Of a DNA stretch of 64,000 bases, positions 26,816 to 36,096 are shown in pieces. The notes beneath the pieces are model-generated. The model saw nothing but the letters and a program-made list of their open reading frames with translations, made no database searches and was not told where the DNA came from. The DNA is from Sphingobium sp. 66-54. Its GTDB lineage: Bacteria; Pseudomonadota; Alphaproteobacteria; Sphingomonadales; Sphingomonadaceae. The stretch covers positions 310,001-374,000 of the forward strand of contig MKWI01000003.1 in the NCBI GenBank assembly GCA_001899715.1, written 5' to 3'. A program made the translations under genes and the position numbers. Numbering within the stretch: position 1 is the first letter of the stretch; every line of letters starts with the position of its first letter.

Positions 26816-27796
26816 ATGGATTATACCCGCCTCGGATCGTCAGGCTTGCAGGTCTCGCGCCTGTGCCTGGGCTGCATGACGTTCGGCGAGCCGTCACGCG
26901 GGCCGCACGAATGGACACTCGATGCGGAGCAGGCCCGCCCGATCCTGCGCAAGGCAGTCGACTCCGGCTTCAACTTCTTCGATACGGCCAACGTCTATTC
27001 GGACGGCTCTTCGGAAGAGATTGTCGGCAAGTTGCTGCTAGAGATGGTTCCGCGCGAGAAGTTGGTCATCGCCACCAAGCTGTGCGGCCGGATGCGTCCC
27101 GGCCCCAACGGCGCCGGCCTCAGCCGCAAGGCGGTGCTGCATGAGATCGACGCCAGCCTCAAGCGTCTCGGCACCGATTATGTCGACCTCTATCAGATCC
27201 ACCGTCTCGACCATGAAACGCCGATGGAGGAGACGCTGGAAGCGCTGCACGATGTCGTGAAGGCCGGCAAGGTACGCTACATCGGCGCTTCGTCCATGTA
27301 TGCGTGGGAATTCGCCACGATGCTCCACATCGCGGAAGCGAATGGCTGGACCCGCTTCGTCTCGATGCAGAACTACCTCAATCTGCTCTACCGCGAGGAG
27401 GAGCGCGAGATGCTGCCGCTGTGCGCGGCGGAAGGCATCGGCGTCATTCCGTGGAGCCCACTGGCGCGCGGCCGCCTGACGCGCGACTGGGACGCACAAA
27501 CTCACCGCTCGCAGACTGACGAGTTCGGCAAAACGCTCTATGCCCGCACAGCCGATGCGGACCGCAAGGTGGTAGAGGCCGTAGCGACCGTCGCGGCGGC
27601 GCGCGGCGTGCCCCGCGCCCAGATCGCGCTCGCCTGGGTGCTCGCCAAGCCGATGGTCTCCGCGCCCATCGTCGGAGCCTCGCGGCTCGAGCATTTCGAC
27701 GACCTGCTCGCCGCACTCTCGATCTCCCTGACTGACGACGAGATGAAACAGTTGGAGACGCCTTATGTACCTCACGACGTGACAGGCATCGGGTGA
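26816..27796 (+). CDS. Aldo/keto reductase (AKR), NADPH-dependent
   Basis: This 326-residue (beta/alpha)8 enzyme has the AKR catalytic tetrad: Asp and Tyr in FFDTANVYSDG, Lys in VIATK and His in YQIHR. The C-terminal cofactor segment includes PIVGASRLEH. It resembles the YajO/YdhF-type AKRs with broad aldehyde or sugar activity. The ATG at 26816 gives the standard opening MDYTRLGSSGLQVSRL; the frame is open upstream without a ribosome-binding site. It converges with a TonB-dependent receptor, with 29 bp between the two stops. Confidence 0.88.
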   Translation: MDYTRLGSSGLQVSRLCLGCMTFGEPSRGPHEWTLDAEQARPILRKAVDSGFNFFDTANVYSDGSSEEIVGKLLLEMVPREKLVIATKLCGRMRPGPNGAGLSRKAVLHEIDASLKRLGTDYVDLYQIHRLDHETPMEETLEALHDVVKAGKVRYIGASSMYAWEFATMLHIAEANGWTRFVSMQNYLNLLYREEEREMLPLCAAEGIGVIPWSPLARGRLTRDWDAQTHRSQTDEFGKTLYARTADADRKVVEAVATVAAARGVPRAQIALAWVLAKPMVSAPIVGASRLEHFDDLLAALSISLTDDEMKQLETPYVPHDVTGIG

Positions 27797-27825
27797 CGAG
27801 TGCTGCCGCTCATGCAGGCCGGCCT

Positions 27826-29739
27826 TTAGAAATCAACGATCAACTGGCTGGCGAGCTTACGCGGTGTATTGTAGCGAAATGCGTTGTTGCTCACGGAATC
27901 CCAGCCGAAATTGTTGAACATGTTGGTCAGCTGCAGCCGAAAGGCCATCATGGTGTTGCCGAGCTTGAACCGATAGCGGGCACCGATATCGACAGTCGTC
28001 CGGCTTGGAATACGCACGATATTGTCGATATCGGCGAACTGCCCCCCTTGCTCCTGTAGCCCTATATCGAACGACAGGGCCGGGAATGAAGGAAAGCGAT
28101 AATCGATGTTGGCGATCAGAACGCGGCCGGGCGTACCGATCGGCCGCTTCCCGACCGTGCCGTTCGTAACCTCATCGCCGCTGAGCGTCGCGTCCAGCAA
28201 CACAGCTCCCGCAACGATGCTGAGACCGGCCACGGGAGAGCCGCTCAAGGAGAATTCGATACCCCGATGCTCGACCATGCCCAGCTTGCGGAAATGGTTG
28301 ACGCGGTCGAGGCCGTAATAGGGTTTGGTTATTCGGAACAGGCCAGCCACCATCGTCATGGCGTTGGTGAAGCTCCATTGGACACCGCCATCCATCTGAC
28401 GCGTCGCGATCGCGGGGGGCGCCTCGTTGCGATTGGTCGCATTCTCGGGAGCAACGTCGCTCTCTTCCAGCCCCCGCGCGGCGCCACCATACAGCCTGAA
28501 GCGGGGCGCCACCTCAATGGCCGCCGCCGCGCTATAGAGCCAGGGGTCCGCACGGCTGGTCGGCAGACGGGCCAGCGGGGTTTCGACAGTGCGCCGGTAG
28601 CGGCTTTTCTGAAGGCCGAGATTGACCTCACCAACGTCTCTCCAGGCCGCGCCATAGGCAGCCCCAAAGGTCAGTTGGCTGACGCTGCTGCGCGTCTTCT
28701 CGCCGAAGTTGAAAGTTGGCCGCGAGACGAAGGCAGGCTCGCCAAAAGGCGCGGCCCCGAGTTGCAGCCGATCTGCGCCGCCATAGCGCCGGTGCTGCGC
28801 CCGTCCGCGCACCGAAAAATCGAGACTGTGCCGAACAGCGCCAGTTTCAAAGCTGCGAAGCGCGCGGAATTCGCCGCTCGTCGATCCGTTCTTGAGATCG
28901 AAATCCGCGATCGCGGTCCGCTCGGCCCGTGTGCCCGCCGCGGCAGCCTGATAGAGAAGCGCATGGCCCTTCGGCTTGGCTTCGGTGGACCGGAACAGGC
29001 CGCCCCGCATGCGCCAGCCCGCAATGTTCACGCGCCCCAAAACGCCGTAATTGTAGCGGTCGTAATTGGAATCGGCCCATCGCTGGCCGATGAAATGCAT
29101 CCGCCTGATCTGGTCGGGCAACGTGGTGCCGTCGCCGAGAATGATCGGCTCCGCCTCCTGATCCGTGAGGATCTGCTGACTCCAGAAGGGTAGAATGTCG
29201 ACGTCGGCCGTGGGGCGCCAGCGCAGCACCACGGTGTTCGAGATAAGATCGGTCTGGCCGCCGTAGGAGTAGGAATTGTGATACAAATTGCTGCCCGCCG
29301 CGACGCCGAACCGCGAACCGTCGATCGGCAGTTGTGCATCCACTTCGACGCTGTAGCCCTTGAAGCTGTCCGCCTTGGCAACCATGCTGACGACCATCTG
29401 CGCGTCTGGCTTGCGAATGCGATAATCGACGATGCCGCTGGGGGCGGAAAAGCCATATCCCACAACGGACGGGCCGACCCGAATGCGATTGCCGGGGGAA
29501 AGACGTTGGGAAAAACTTGACTGGCGATCGATATACAGGCCCTCCAGCCGGAGATTGCCCGCCTTCGTCGGCGAGAAACCGCGCACACGGTCCGCGTCGT
29601 AAACACCGAGATTTTCACCCGCTACACTGGAACCGAAAGCGTCCTCCGCTTCGGTAATCACATTGTCATTGACACGCTGCCCATATAAAGGCCCCGCGAA
29701 TACGCCAGCCGTTAAAAAGACCAGTGCAAGACGCCCCAC
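27826..29739 (-). CDS. TonB-dependent outer-membrane receptor (unknown substrate)
   Basis: This 637-residue receptor has a signal peptide (1-20), a plug domain with a siderophore-receptor-like block (RVRGFSPTKAGNLRLEGLYI), and a 22-strand-type barrel. It ends in a typical C-terminal strand (LASQLIVDF). It starts with GTG (29739) preceded by GAGGGG. No TonB box is obvious to me. It is downstream of the PQQ/CstA operon on the same strand, but a 371-bp AT-rich gap suggests its own promoter. Substrate could be a ferric siderophore, a PQQ-like cofactor or a sugar; sequence alone does not decide. Confidence 0.85.
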   Translation of the reverse strand: MGRLALVFLTAGVFAGPLYGQRVNDNVITEAEDAFGSSVAGENLGVYDADRVRGFSPTKAGNLRLEGLYIDRQSSFSQRLSPGNRIRVGPSVVGYGFSAPSGIVDYRIRKPDAQMVVSMVAKADSFKGYSVEVDAQLPIDGSRFGVAAGSNLYHNSYSYGGQTDLISNTVVLRWRPTADVDILPFWSQQILTDQEAEPIILGDGTTLPDQIRRMHFIGQRWADSNYDRYNYGVLGRVNIAGWRMRGGLFRSTEAKPKGHALLYQAAAAGTRAERTAIADFDLKNGSTSGEFRALRSFETGAVRHSLDFSVRGRAQHRRYGGADRLQLGAAPFGEPAFVSRPTFNFGEKTRSSVSQLTFGAAYGAAWRDVGEVNLGLQKSRYRRTVETPLARLPTSRADPWLYSAAAAIEVAPRFRLYGGAARGLEESDVAPENATNRNEAPPAIATRQMDGGVQWSFTNAMTMVAGLFRITKPYYGLDRVNHFRKLGMVEHRGIEFSLSGSPVAGLSIVAGAVLLDATLSGDEVTNGTVGKRPIGTPGRVLIANIDYRFPSFPALSFDIGLQEQGGQFADIDNIVRIPSRTTVDIGARYRFKLGNTMMAFRLQLTNMFNNFGWDSVSNNAFRYNTPRKLASQLIVDF

Positions 29740-30110
29740 ATCTCACCCCTCATATTTTAATTCATATTATGGATTTTGTTTTGAAATCTATTTGAGCGCC
29801 CCATCTCCTCAATTTATTCTTCTATGAAAGAGATGCTGCCGCCCCAGCTTTCCGCCATCGCAAAAGTCTCGCAATATCGGGGTAAGTTTTGGTGCATGCC
29901 GGCCGGTGTCGTCGGGAACGATCCGCGACAAAACGGCACAACCGACCTGGATCAGCTGCGTCTCACATGACTATCCGGCAAACGCGCCCGAATGCATCCG
30001 CTCAGGGTGAACCAAACCGTGCTCCTGCGCAGGCAGGAGCCCAGGGTGCGCGAGCGCTTCTTGTCCGTTTTTGTCTCCCGCCTTCGCGGGAGCGCGATCC
30101 TATCAGACCG
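29740..30110. other. 371-bp gap: promoter region plus hairpin repeats
   Basis: The part next to the TonB receptor (29745-29830) is AT-rich, as expected of its promoter. Further upstream lies a copy of the 25-bp repeat (30019-30043) and a second palindrome CTCCCGC-CTTC-GCGGGAG (30075-30092). The latter sits just past the end of the sugar dehydrogenase gene and may serve as its terminator. No gene is supported. Confidence 0.6.
30019..30043 (+). repeat. Second copy of the 25-bp dispersed repeat
   Basis: This 25-bp segment is identical to the left arm at 3404-3428, including the following GGGT. Only one arm is present here, and the place of the other is taken by a different hairpin at 30075-30092. 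Confidence 0.85.
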
Positions 30111-31319
30111 CTAGCGCGGCACGATCTTGAACAGCCGGCCCTTGGGATCGTCGGTCAGCATATACAAAGCCCCATCAGGTCCCTGTACTACGTCGCGAAT
30201 CCGTTCGCGCTGGTCGGTCAGCAAACGCTCCTCGCCTACGACGCGTTCTCCGTCCAGAACCAGTCGGACCAAGGCGGTGCCGCGCATCCCGCCGACGAAC
30301 AGGCTTCCCTTCCATTCCGGGAACCGCGAGCCCGTATAGAAAGTCATGCCGCTTGGCCCGATCACGGGGTCCCAATAATAGAGCGGCTGCTCCATACCCT
30401 TTTGCGCGGTGATGCCGCCCGTAATCGTCCCGCCATTATATTCGATGCCGTAAGCGATGGTCGACCAGCCATAATCCTTGCCCTTGCGCGGGATATTGAG
30501 TTCATCTCCCCCGCGCGTACCATGCTCGATCTCCCACAGTTCGCCGGTCGCCGGGTGGATCGCCGCAGCCTGCACATTGCGATGCCCATAGGACCAGATT
30601 TCCGGCCGGACGCCCTTCTTGCGCACGAAGGGATTATCCTTCGGCACCGATCCGTCCGGGTTCAGCCGGACGATCTTGCCGAGCAGGCCATCGAGCTTCT
30701 GCGCCTGCATGCGTCCCGCGGGGATCGAGCGCTCGCCAAGCGTAATGAACAGCTTGCCGTCGCGCGCAAAGACCAGGCGGCCGCCGAAATGCAGGTTGGA
30801 CTCAAGCGACGGCTGCTGGTGAAAGATCACCTGTACGTCCTGCATGCCCGGCGTCGGCCCATCGGCCAGGCGGCCGCGCGCAACGGCGGTATTGTTGGTG
30901 CCATTCGCTTGCGGTTCGCTGTAGCTCCAGTAGATCAGGCCGTTGGTCGCATAGTTCGGGTCGAGCGCGAGGCCGAGCAGGCCGCCTTGCCCCTTGACCA
31001 TGATCGCCGGCAGGCCTTCCACCGCCGGCGAGATGCCGCCATCAGGCGAGATGATCCGCAGGCGCCCGGCCCGTTCAGTGACGAGCATGCGCCCATCGGG
31101 AAGGAAGGCCAGCCCCCAGGGGTTCTCCAACCCTTCCGCAATGGTGACGGCGGTGAAAGCAACGTTGCTCCGAACCTCCGGCGCGCGTGTCTGCCCGGCG
31201 AAGGCAGGGCGCTGGTTGGGCGCATTGGGTGGACTCTCGTTCCAGCTCTGCCCAAGCGCAAGGCCCGGCACCATGCATGCCGCACAAATCGCTCCAGCCA
31301 GTCGTTTCGTCCTGCTCAT
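30111..31319 (-). CDS. PQQ-dependent sugar dehydrogenase (GSDH/soluble glucose dehydrogenase family)
   Basis: This 402-residue periplasmic enzyme has a signal peptide (1-23) and the six-bladed beta-propeller of the glucose/sorbosone dehydrogenase family. Typical blocks are [32 protein letters not shown], and [15 protein letters not shown] near the PQQ pocket. Family members oxidise aldoses to lactones with PQQ and pass electrons to periplasmic acceptors. It is the last gene of the minus-strand run that begins at 42239, 21 bp after an SMP-30-like gene. That gene could hydrolyse the lactone product. Substrate is not determined. Confidence 0.88.
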   Translation of the reverse strand: MSRTKRLAGAICAACMVPGLALGQSWNESPPNAPNQRPAFAGQTRAPEVRSNVAFTAVTIAEGLENPWGLAFLPDGRMLVTERAGRLRIISPDGGISPAVEGLPAIMVKGQGGLLGLALDPNYATNGLIYWSYSEPQANGTNNTAVARGRLADGPTPGMQDVQVIFHQQPSLESNLHFGGRLVFARDGKLFITLGERSIPAGRMQAQKLDGLLGKIVRLNPDGSVPKDNPFVRKKGVRPEIWSYGHRNVQAAAIHPATGELWEIEHGTRGGDELNIPRKGKDYGWSTIAYGIEYNGGTITGGITAQKGMEQPLYYWDPVIGPSGMTFYTGSRFPEWKGSLFVGGMRGTALVRLVLDGERVVGEERLLTDQRERIRDVVQGPDGALYMLTDDPKGRLFKIVPR

Positions 31320-31340
31320 ATCGCCCGTTCCTATATCAAC

Positions 31341-32267
31341 CTATTGAAGCGGCATGGCCGCAACGACGAATTCTCCCGGGTCCGCTGCCGGGTCGCGCAT
31401 CTTGGCGAACTTGGCCTGCACGGCATAGACCGTATCGCCGACCAGCACGGCGGCCGCCGGACCATCCGTCAATCCTTCTCGCACGACGCGGACGGTCGCA
31501 TGATCGTCACGAATGGTGATCGCGCTGATCCTGCCACCACCCTCCGCCACCAGCAATGTGTCGGGCCCGATCGCGCGCATGGCGTCCGGCCGTTCAAGCG
31601 CCTGCGAAACCATGAGCTTGACGGGGGAGCCGGGGCTACCATCGGCGTCGAGAGGTATCCTATACAGACCGCCTTCGCGGAATGTGTTCGCATAGAGCGC
31701 CCCATCGGCGAGAAACGCCAGGCCGTCGACCGCAGCCAGCCGCTCGTCCGCCAGCCACGGCGTGAACGCCTTCGCACCCGGCCTCAACCGGAAGATGCGC
31801 GCATTCTCGAAATCGGAGACATAGACGGTGCCGTCCGCAGCGATGGTCAGATCGTTACATCCGCCGTCCGCCTCGAACGGATAGCTGTCTTTGGGGGCGC
31901 CCGTCCTCGGATCGAAGGTGCGGATGGACGCCTTTCCCCTGCTCCCGTCGGCTGGCCTTTCGCCGGCATCGCACACCCACAGCAGGTTGCGGCTATCGTC
32001 ATGATAAAGTCCCATGACGCGCTTCAGCCCGTGGGCACCCGGCGCGATCCAGGGCGCCGCCGTGCGTTCATTCGGCAGCGCGCGATAGACCGCGGCGCGA
32101 CCGACGCTGCCGATCCACAGGGTGCCATCTGGACTTGCAGCGATATTTTCCGGAAAAACGCGCGTGTCCGCGATTGGAACGTCTCCCACGACACGGGGCG
32201 CGGCGTGGCATCCTCCCGCAATCATCATGGCGCCCAACAGGCAAGCCACATGCTTAGTTTTCAACAT
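31341..32267 (-). CDS. SMP-30/gluconolactonase-like beta-propeller lipoprotein
   Basis: The 308-residue product carries a lipoprotein signal (MLKTKHVACLLGAMMIAGGC, lipobox AGGC) and six repeated propeller blades. These have the SMP-30/LRE pattern (AASPDGTLWIGS; CNDLTIAADGTVYVSD; VDGLAFLADGALYANT). Family members bind Ca2+ and hydrolyse sugar lactones, although some are structural or non-catalytic. Together with the adjacent PQQ sugar dehydrogenase, a lactonase role is a reasonable inference. It sits 29 bp after the ybdD-like gene and 21 bp before the dehydrogenase, which fits an operon. Confidence 0.75.
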   Translation of the reverse strand: MLKTKHVACLLGAMMIAGGCHAAPRVVGDVPIADTRVFPENIAASPDGTLWIGSVGRAAVYRALPNERTAAPWIAPGAHGLKRVMGLYHDDSRNLLWVCDAGERPADGSRGKASIRTFDPRTGAPKDSYPFEADGGCNDLTIAADGTVYVSDFENARIFRLRPGAKAFTPWLADERLAAVDGLAFLADGALYANTFREGGLYRIPLDADGSPGSPVKLMVSQALERPDAMRAIGPDTLLVAEGGGRISAITIRDDHATVRVVREGLTDGPAAAVLVGDTVYAVQAKFAKMRDPAADPGEFVVAAMPLQ

Positions 32268-32296
32268 CCGCCGATCTCCGACCTTGCACCGGGCAC

Positions 32297-32491
32297 CTAG
32301 CAGCAGCGGAAGCCTCCCTTGCCACTGCCACCGAACCGGGCGACCTGCCTGTTGTTGAAGAAATCCCGATAGCTCATCACGGCTTTACCCGGATGATGCG
32401 CCTTCATATGCGCCAGATAGGTGTCATAGGAGGGCATGCCGACTAGCATCTGGCCGGCATGGACAAGCTGCGCCCGTATCGTCCGCTTCAT
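32297..32491 (-). CDS. YbdD/YjiX-family small protein, partner of CstA
   Basis: This 64-residue protein matches the YbdD/YjiX (DUF466) family. It has the block MVGMPSYDTYL-like (LVGMPSYDTYLAHM) and HPGKAVMSYRDFF, with basic and Cys-rich ends (RCC). The gene overlaps cstA by 4 bp (ATGA at 32488-32491). YbdD-type proteins are almost always encoded right after CstA/BtsT transporters and appear necessary for transport in characterised cases. That dependency is family knowledge, not visible in sequence. Confidence 0.9.
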   Translation of the reverse strand: MKRTIRAQLVHAGQMLVGMPSYDTYLAHMKAHHPGKAVMSYRDFFNNRQVARFGGSGKGGFRCC

Positions 32492-34566
32492 GACACCAAT
32501 GCTCCCGTTCCACGCGGATCATGGCTCGCATGGATCTCCTCGGTTGTCACGCGGTCGCTCAGATAGGCTTGCCGGCATGCCTTGATGCCGAAGAAGACCA
32601 TCGCGATCACCACGGCCATGAACAGCATGCATAGCGCTGCGTCGACCCGGTCGTTGAAGACGATCCGCGCCATTTCCTCGATCGACTTCGCCGGCGCCAT
32701 CACCTCTCCGGCAGCCAGCTTTTCCGAAAAGAGCTTGGCATGGGACAGGAAGCCGACGCGCGGATCGGCCGATGCCACCTTCTGCCAGCCCGCCGTCAGG
32801 GTGCACAGCACCAGCCAACTCGCCGGCAAGATCGTCGTCCAGGCGAAGCGATGCTTCTTCATCCGGAACAGCACGACCGTGCCGAGGATCAGCGCCACCG
32901 CCGCGAGCATCTGGTTGGAGATACCGAATAGCGGCCAAAGAGTGTTCACACCGCCCAGCGGGTCCGTGACACCCTGATAGAGGAAGAAACCCCAGGCAGT
33001 GACGCACAACGCGGTCGCGACCAGGCCGGGGGCCAATGTAGAGGTATCCCGGAAGGTTGGAACCACCAGCCCGATGAGGTCCTGCAACATGAACCGGCCG
33101 GCTCGCGTGCCCGCGTCGACCGCCGTCAAGATGAACAGGGCCTCGAACAGGATGGCGAAATGATACCAGAAGGCCTTCATAGCGGCCCCGCCGACCATGT
33201 GACTGAAAATCTCCGCCATAGCGACCGCGAGCGTGGGCGCGCCGCCAGTACGCGAGATGATCGTATGCTCGCCCACGTCCTGAGCGGTCCGCGTGATGGT
33301 TGCGCTGTCGATCGGGAAGCCCAGATTGGTGACGGCAGCCGCCGCGCTTTCCGCCGTAGTGCCGATCACCGCCGCCGGGCTGTTCATCGTGAAATAGACG
33401 CCCGGATCAATGATTGACGCACCGATCAGCGCGATGATGGCGACGAAGCTCTCCATCAGCATCGCGCCATAGCCGATGAACGGCGCGTCCATCTCATTGT
33501 CGATCAGCTTGGGCGTTGTGCCGGACGAGATGAGCGCATGGAAGCCGGACACAGCGCCGCATGCAATGGTGATGAACAGGAAGGGGAAGAGCGAGCCGGA
33601 CCAGACCGGACCGCTCCCGTCGATGAAGCGCGATACGGCCGGCATCTGCAACGTCGGCTGCATCACCAATATGCCGATGGCCAGGGCGACGATCGCGCCG
33701 ATCTTGAGGAAGGTGGAGAGATAGTCGCGCGGCGCCAGCAGCAGCCAGACCGGCAGGACGGAGGCGATGCCGCCATAGGCGATCAGGATCCAGCAGAGCT
33801 GGACCGGGGTCAATGTGAAGAGCGGCCCCCAGACCGGCGATGCAGCAACATTCTGCCCATAGATGATGGCAAGGATCAGGCCGACCAGACCGATCACGGA
33901 CATTTCCCCGATCCGACCGGGGCGGATGAAGCGGCCATAGACGCCCATGAACACCGCCAGCGGCATGGTTGCGGCGACGGTAAAGAGGCCCCACGGGCTT
34001 TCCGCCAGCGCGCGCACGACGATGAGGGCAAGCACGGCCAGGATGATGACCATAATCATGAACGCGCCGAACAGCGCGATCACGCCGGCCGTCGCGCCCA
34101 ACTCCATGCGGATCAGTTCGCCGAGCGAGCGGCCATCGCGGCGCATTGAAATGAACAGGATGATGAAATCCTGTACGGCGCCGGCCAGCACGACGCCAAA
34201 GAGGATCCAGAGCATCCCCGGCAGATAGCCCATCTGCGCGGCCAGCACCGGCCCGACCAGCGGGCCGGCGCCGGCAATCGCGGCGAAATGATGCCCGAAC
34301 AGCACATAACGGTTGGTCGGGACGTAATCGAGGCCGTCATTGCGCCGATGCGCGGGGGTCACGCGGCGGCGGTCCAGCCCAAAAACGCGATTGGCGAGAT
34401 AGCGGCTGTAATAACGGAACGCGATCAAGTGGATCGAGACGGCGGCGGCGACGATCCACAGTGCATTAACCGGCTCCCCATTTCCGGCCGCAACGACGGC
34501 AAGGGCCAAGGCCCCCAGCGCCGCCAGAATCGCCCAAGGTCCATGCTGCTTCAAAATCGCGCCCAT
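32488..34566 (-). CDS. cstA: CstA-family carbon starvation transporter (pyruvate/peptide)
   Basis: This 692-residue polytopic inner-membrane protein belongs to the CstA/BtsT family, whose E. coli members import pyruvate and possibly peptides. About sixteen or more hydrophobic segments are visible. Conserved loops include HHFAAIAGAGPLVGPVLAAQ and the HALISSGTTPKL segment, split from residues 340-360. I start at ATG 34566; the frame extends to a TTG at 34581 without better ribosome-binding evidence. It overlaps the ybdD-like gene by 4 bp. Its place inside a run of quinoprotein and aldolase genes is unusual and suggests that a periplasmic product, perhaps pyruvate, is its cargo. Confidence 0.93.
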   Translation of the reverse strand: MGAILKQHGPWAILAALGALALAVVAAGNGEPVNALWIVAAAVSIHLIAFRYYSRYLANRVFGLDRRRVTPAHRRNDGLDYVPTNRYVLFGHHFAAIAGAGPLVGPVLAAQMGYLPGMLWILFGVVLAGAVQDFIILFISMRRDGRSLGELIRMELGATAGVIALFGAFMIMVIILAVLALIVVRALAESPWGLFTVAATMPLAVFMGVYGRFIRPGRIGEMSVIGLVGLILAIIYGQNVAASPVWGPLFTLTPVQLCWILIAYGGIASVLPVWLLLAPRDYLSTFLKIGAIVALAIGILVMQPTLQMPAVSRFIDGSGPVWSGSLFPFLFITIACGAVSGFHALISSGTTPKLIDNEMDAPFIGYGAMLMESFVAIIALIGASIIDPGVYFTMNSPAAVIGTTAESAAAAVTNLGFPIDSATITRTAQDVGEHTIISRTGGAPTLAVAMAEIFSHMVGGAAMKAFWYHFAILFEALFILTAVDAGTRAGRFMLQDLIGLVVPTFRDTSTLAPGLVATALCVTAWGFFLYQGVTDPLGGVNTLWPLFGISNQMLAAVALILGTVVLFRMKKHRFAWTTILPASWLVLCTLTAGWQKVASADPRVGFLSHAKLFSEKLAAGEVMAPAKSIEEMARIVFNDRVDAALCMLFMAVVIAMVFFGIKACRQAYLSDRVTTEEIHASHDPRGTGALVS

Positions 34567-34613
34567 ATCATCCCCATCCAATCATTCGGCGGTCACGCCT
34601 TCGGCAGAAGCTT

Positions 34614-36071
34614 CTACTTTATATGCCGAGCGACGAGCTTCTCTCTTACTTGTGCGCCGTAGATAACGCCATTTCTGTCAACCCAAATCCCCTCTGCGCT
34701 GCTGGTCGCGCTCTGGTCGGGATCGGGATTGGGGTCCGGGATGAACGCGATAACCTTGCCGTCCTTCGCGCTCCCGATGCGGATACCGCGCTTCCAGCCG
34801 GGGTTGTGCCCATAACCCTCTGTCGCCCGAGACTCCGAGTCCGCCGAATAAAGCATGTCGTCCTTGTCGATATAAAGCCCGCTGGGTCGCCCGAACTGCG
34901 TCCAGCTATTCAGCAGATTGCCCTCCTGATCGTAGATCTGCACCCGGTTGTTCCAACGGTCGCCGACAAACAGCCGCCCCTGACTGTCGATGGTGATGGC
35001 ATGCGGCACGTTGAGCTGACCGGCGTCAGCGCCAAGTGTGCCCCACTGCTTTATGAACTTGCCGCTGGCGTCGAATTTCATCACACGGGCGAACTTGTCC
35101 GGCGTGTGCCCGTCCGTGACGAAAATACTGCCATCGGGCGCAACGACGACATCATTGGGCTCGAAGAACGCATCCATTCCCTGTCCGCTGACGCCGCGTT
35201 TGCCCAATACCATCAAGACCTTGCCGGCCGGGCTGAATTTGGTGACGGTCCCGCCCTTGCCGCCCGCCGCCCGCTCGTCCGTCAGCCAGACATTATCCTG
35301 CGCGTCGATAAAGAAGCCATGCGGAAAGTTGAACATGCCGCCGCCGAAGCTTCGCACGAACCGGCCGCTCGGATCGAACATCATGATCGGATCGAGCTTG
35401 CTGTCCGAGCAGCTATTCGCGCCGCAGCGTTCGGCGATCCAGATATTGCCCTTACTGTCCGTGGCCACTGCGCTTGTCGACCCCATGGTACGTCCGGCCG
35501 GCAACTGGAAGAAGGCCGTGTCCGTCCGATAGGGGTTGGGGTAGTCGTTCGGGCCGCCATGATCTCCTGCCGCCGCAGCGGCGGGAGTCGTGGTGGGGGT
35601 GGCGGGGGCTGCGGCTGCCCCCGCCGGCCGCCGGTCGGTAATGCCGATGACTGAAAGCATTTCCGTCCGGGCGGCCAGATCCCGTTCACCTGCCGGGAAG
35701 CCGTTATACTTCAACATATGGGCCACGATATCGGCATAGACTTCGCGGCTCAGCGAGTTCGGGGCATCAAATGGCATCGTCATGCGGACACGGTCATACA
35801 TGTCGCCCATGTTCAGGCCGTTCCAGGTCGACAGGAAGGCCGCACCGGCCAGCGCCGGCGCCTCCCCCGTGCCGTCAAGCGACGTGCCGTGGCACACGCC
35901 GCAATATTGGGAGTAAGCGGTCGCACCTCGTGACGCCTGCGCTTCGGTGTAGATACCATCCCACACCGTCTTCCCAGGCCCTTGCGCTGACAGGGAACCG
36001 CTGAAGGACAGGGCTCCGGCAAAGACCAGACCCGCCACAGCCAACGCAACGTGACTCATTTTATTCAGCAC
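34614..36071 (-). CDS. Cytochrome c domain fused to NHL beta-propeller, secreted
   Basis: This 485-residue protein has a signal peptide (about 1-30) and a class-I cytochrome c domain with heme motif Cys57-Gly-Val-Cys60-His61. A Pro/Ala/Thr-rich linker (about 150-175) and a C-terminal NHL-repeat propeller (about 185-485, with repeated units such as NVPHAITIDSQGRLFVGDRW) follow. I chose GTG 36071 because GAGGAG lies 7 bp upstream; the next in-frame ATG is four codons later. The fusion suggests a periplasmic protein that accepts electrons at the heme and binds a ligand or partner by the propeller. It follows the PQQ dehydrogenase by 25 bp. Confidence 0.85.
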   Translation of the reverse strand: MLNKMSHVALAVAGLVFAGALSFSGSLSAQGPGKTVWDGIYTEAQASRGATAYSQYCGVCHGTSLDGTGEAPALAGAAFLSTWNGLNMGDMYDRVRMTMPFDAPNSLSREVYADIVAHMLKYNGFPAGERDLAARTEMLSVIGITDRRPAGAAAAPATPTTTPAAAAAGDHGGPNDYPNPYRTDTAFFQLPAGRTMGSTSAVATDSKGNIWIAERCGANSCSDSKLDPIMMFDPSGRFVRSFGGGMFNFPHGFFIDAQDNVWLTDERAAGGKGGTVTKFSPAGKVLMVLGKRGVSGQGMDAFFEPNDVVVAPDGSIFVTDGHTPDKFARVMKFDASGKFIKQWGTLGADAGQLNVPHAITIDSQGRLFVGDRWNNRVQIYDQEGNLLNSWTQFGRPSGLYIDKDDMLYSADSESRATEGYGHNPGWKRGIRIGSAKDGKVIAFIPDPNPDPDQSATSSAEGIWVDRNGVIYGAQVREKLVARHIK

Positions 36072-36096
36072 GAACGCTCTCCTCGGCGCAAGATCG

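Noticed and set aside
29889..32300. 803-residue plus-strand frame opposite the sugar dehydrogenase and SMP-30-like genes
   Set aside because: No domain or signal, and both minus-strand genes show clear propeller repeats and signal peptides.
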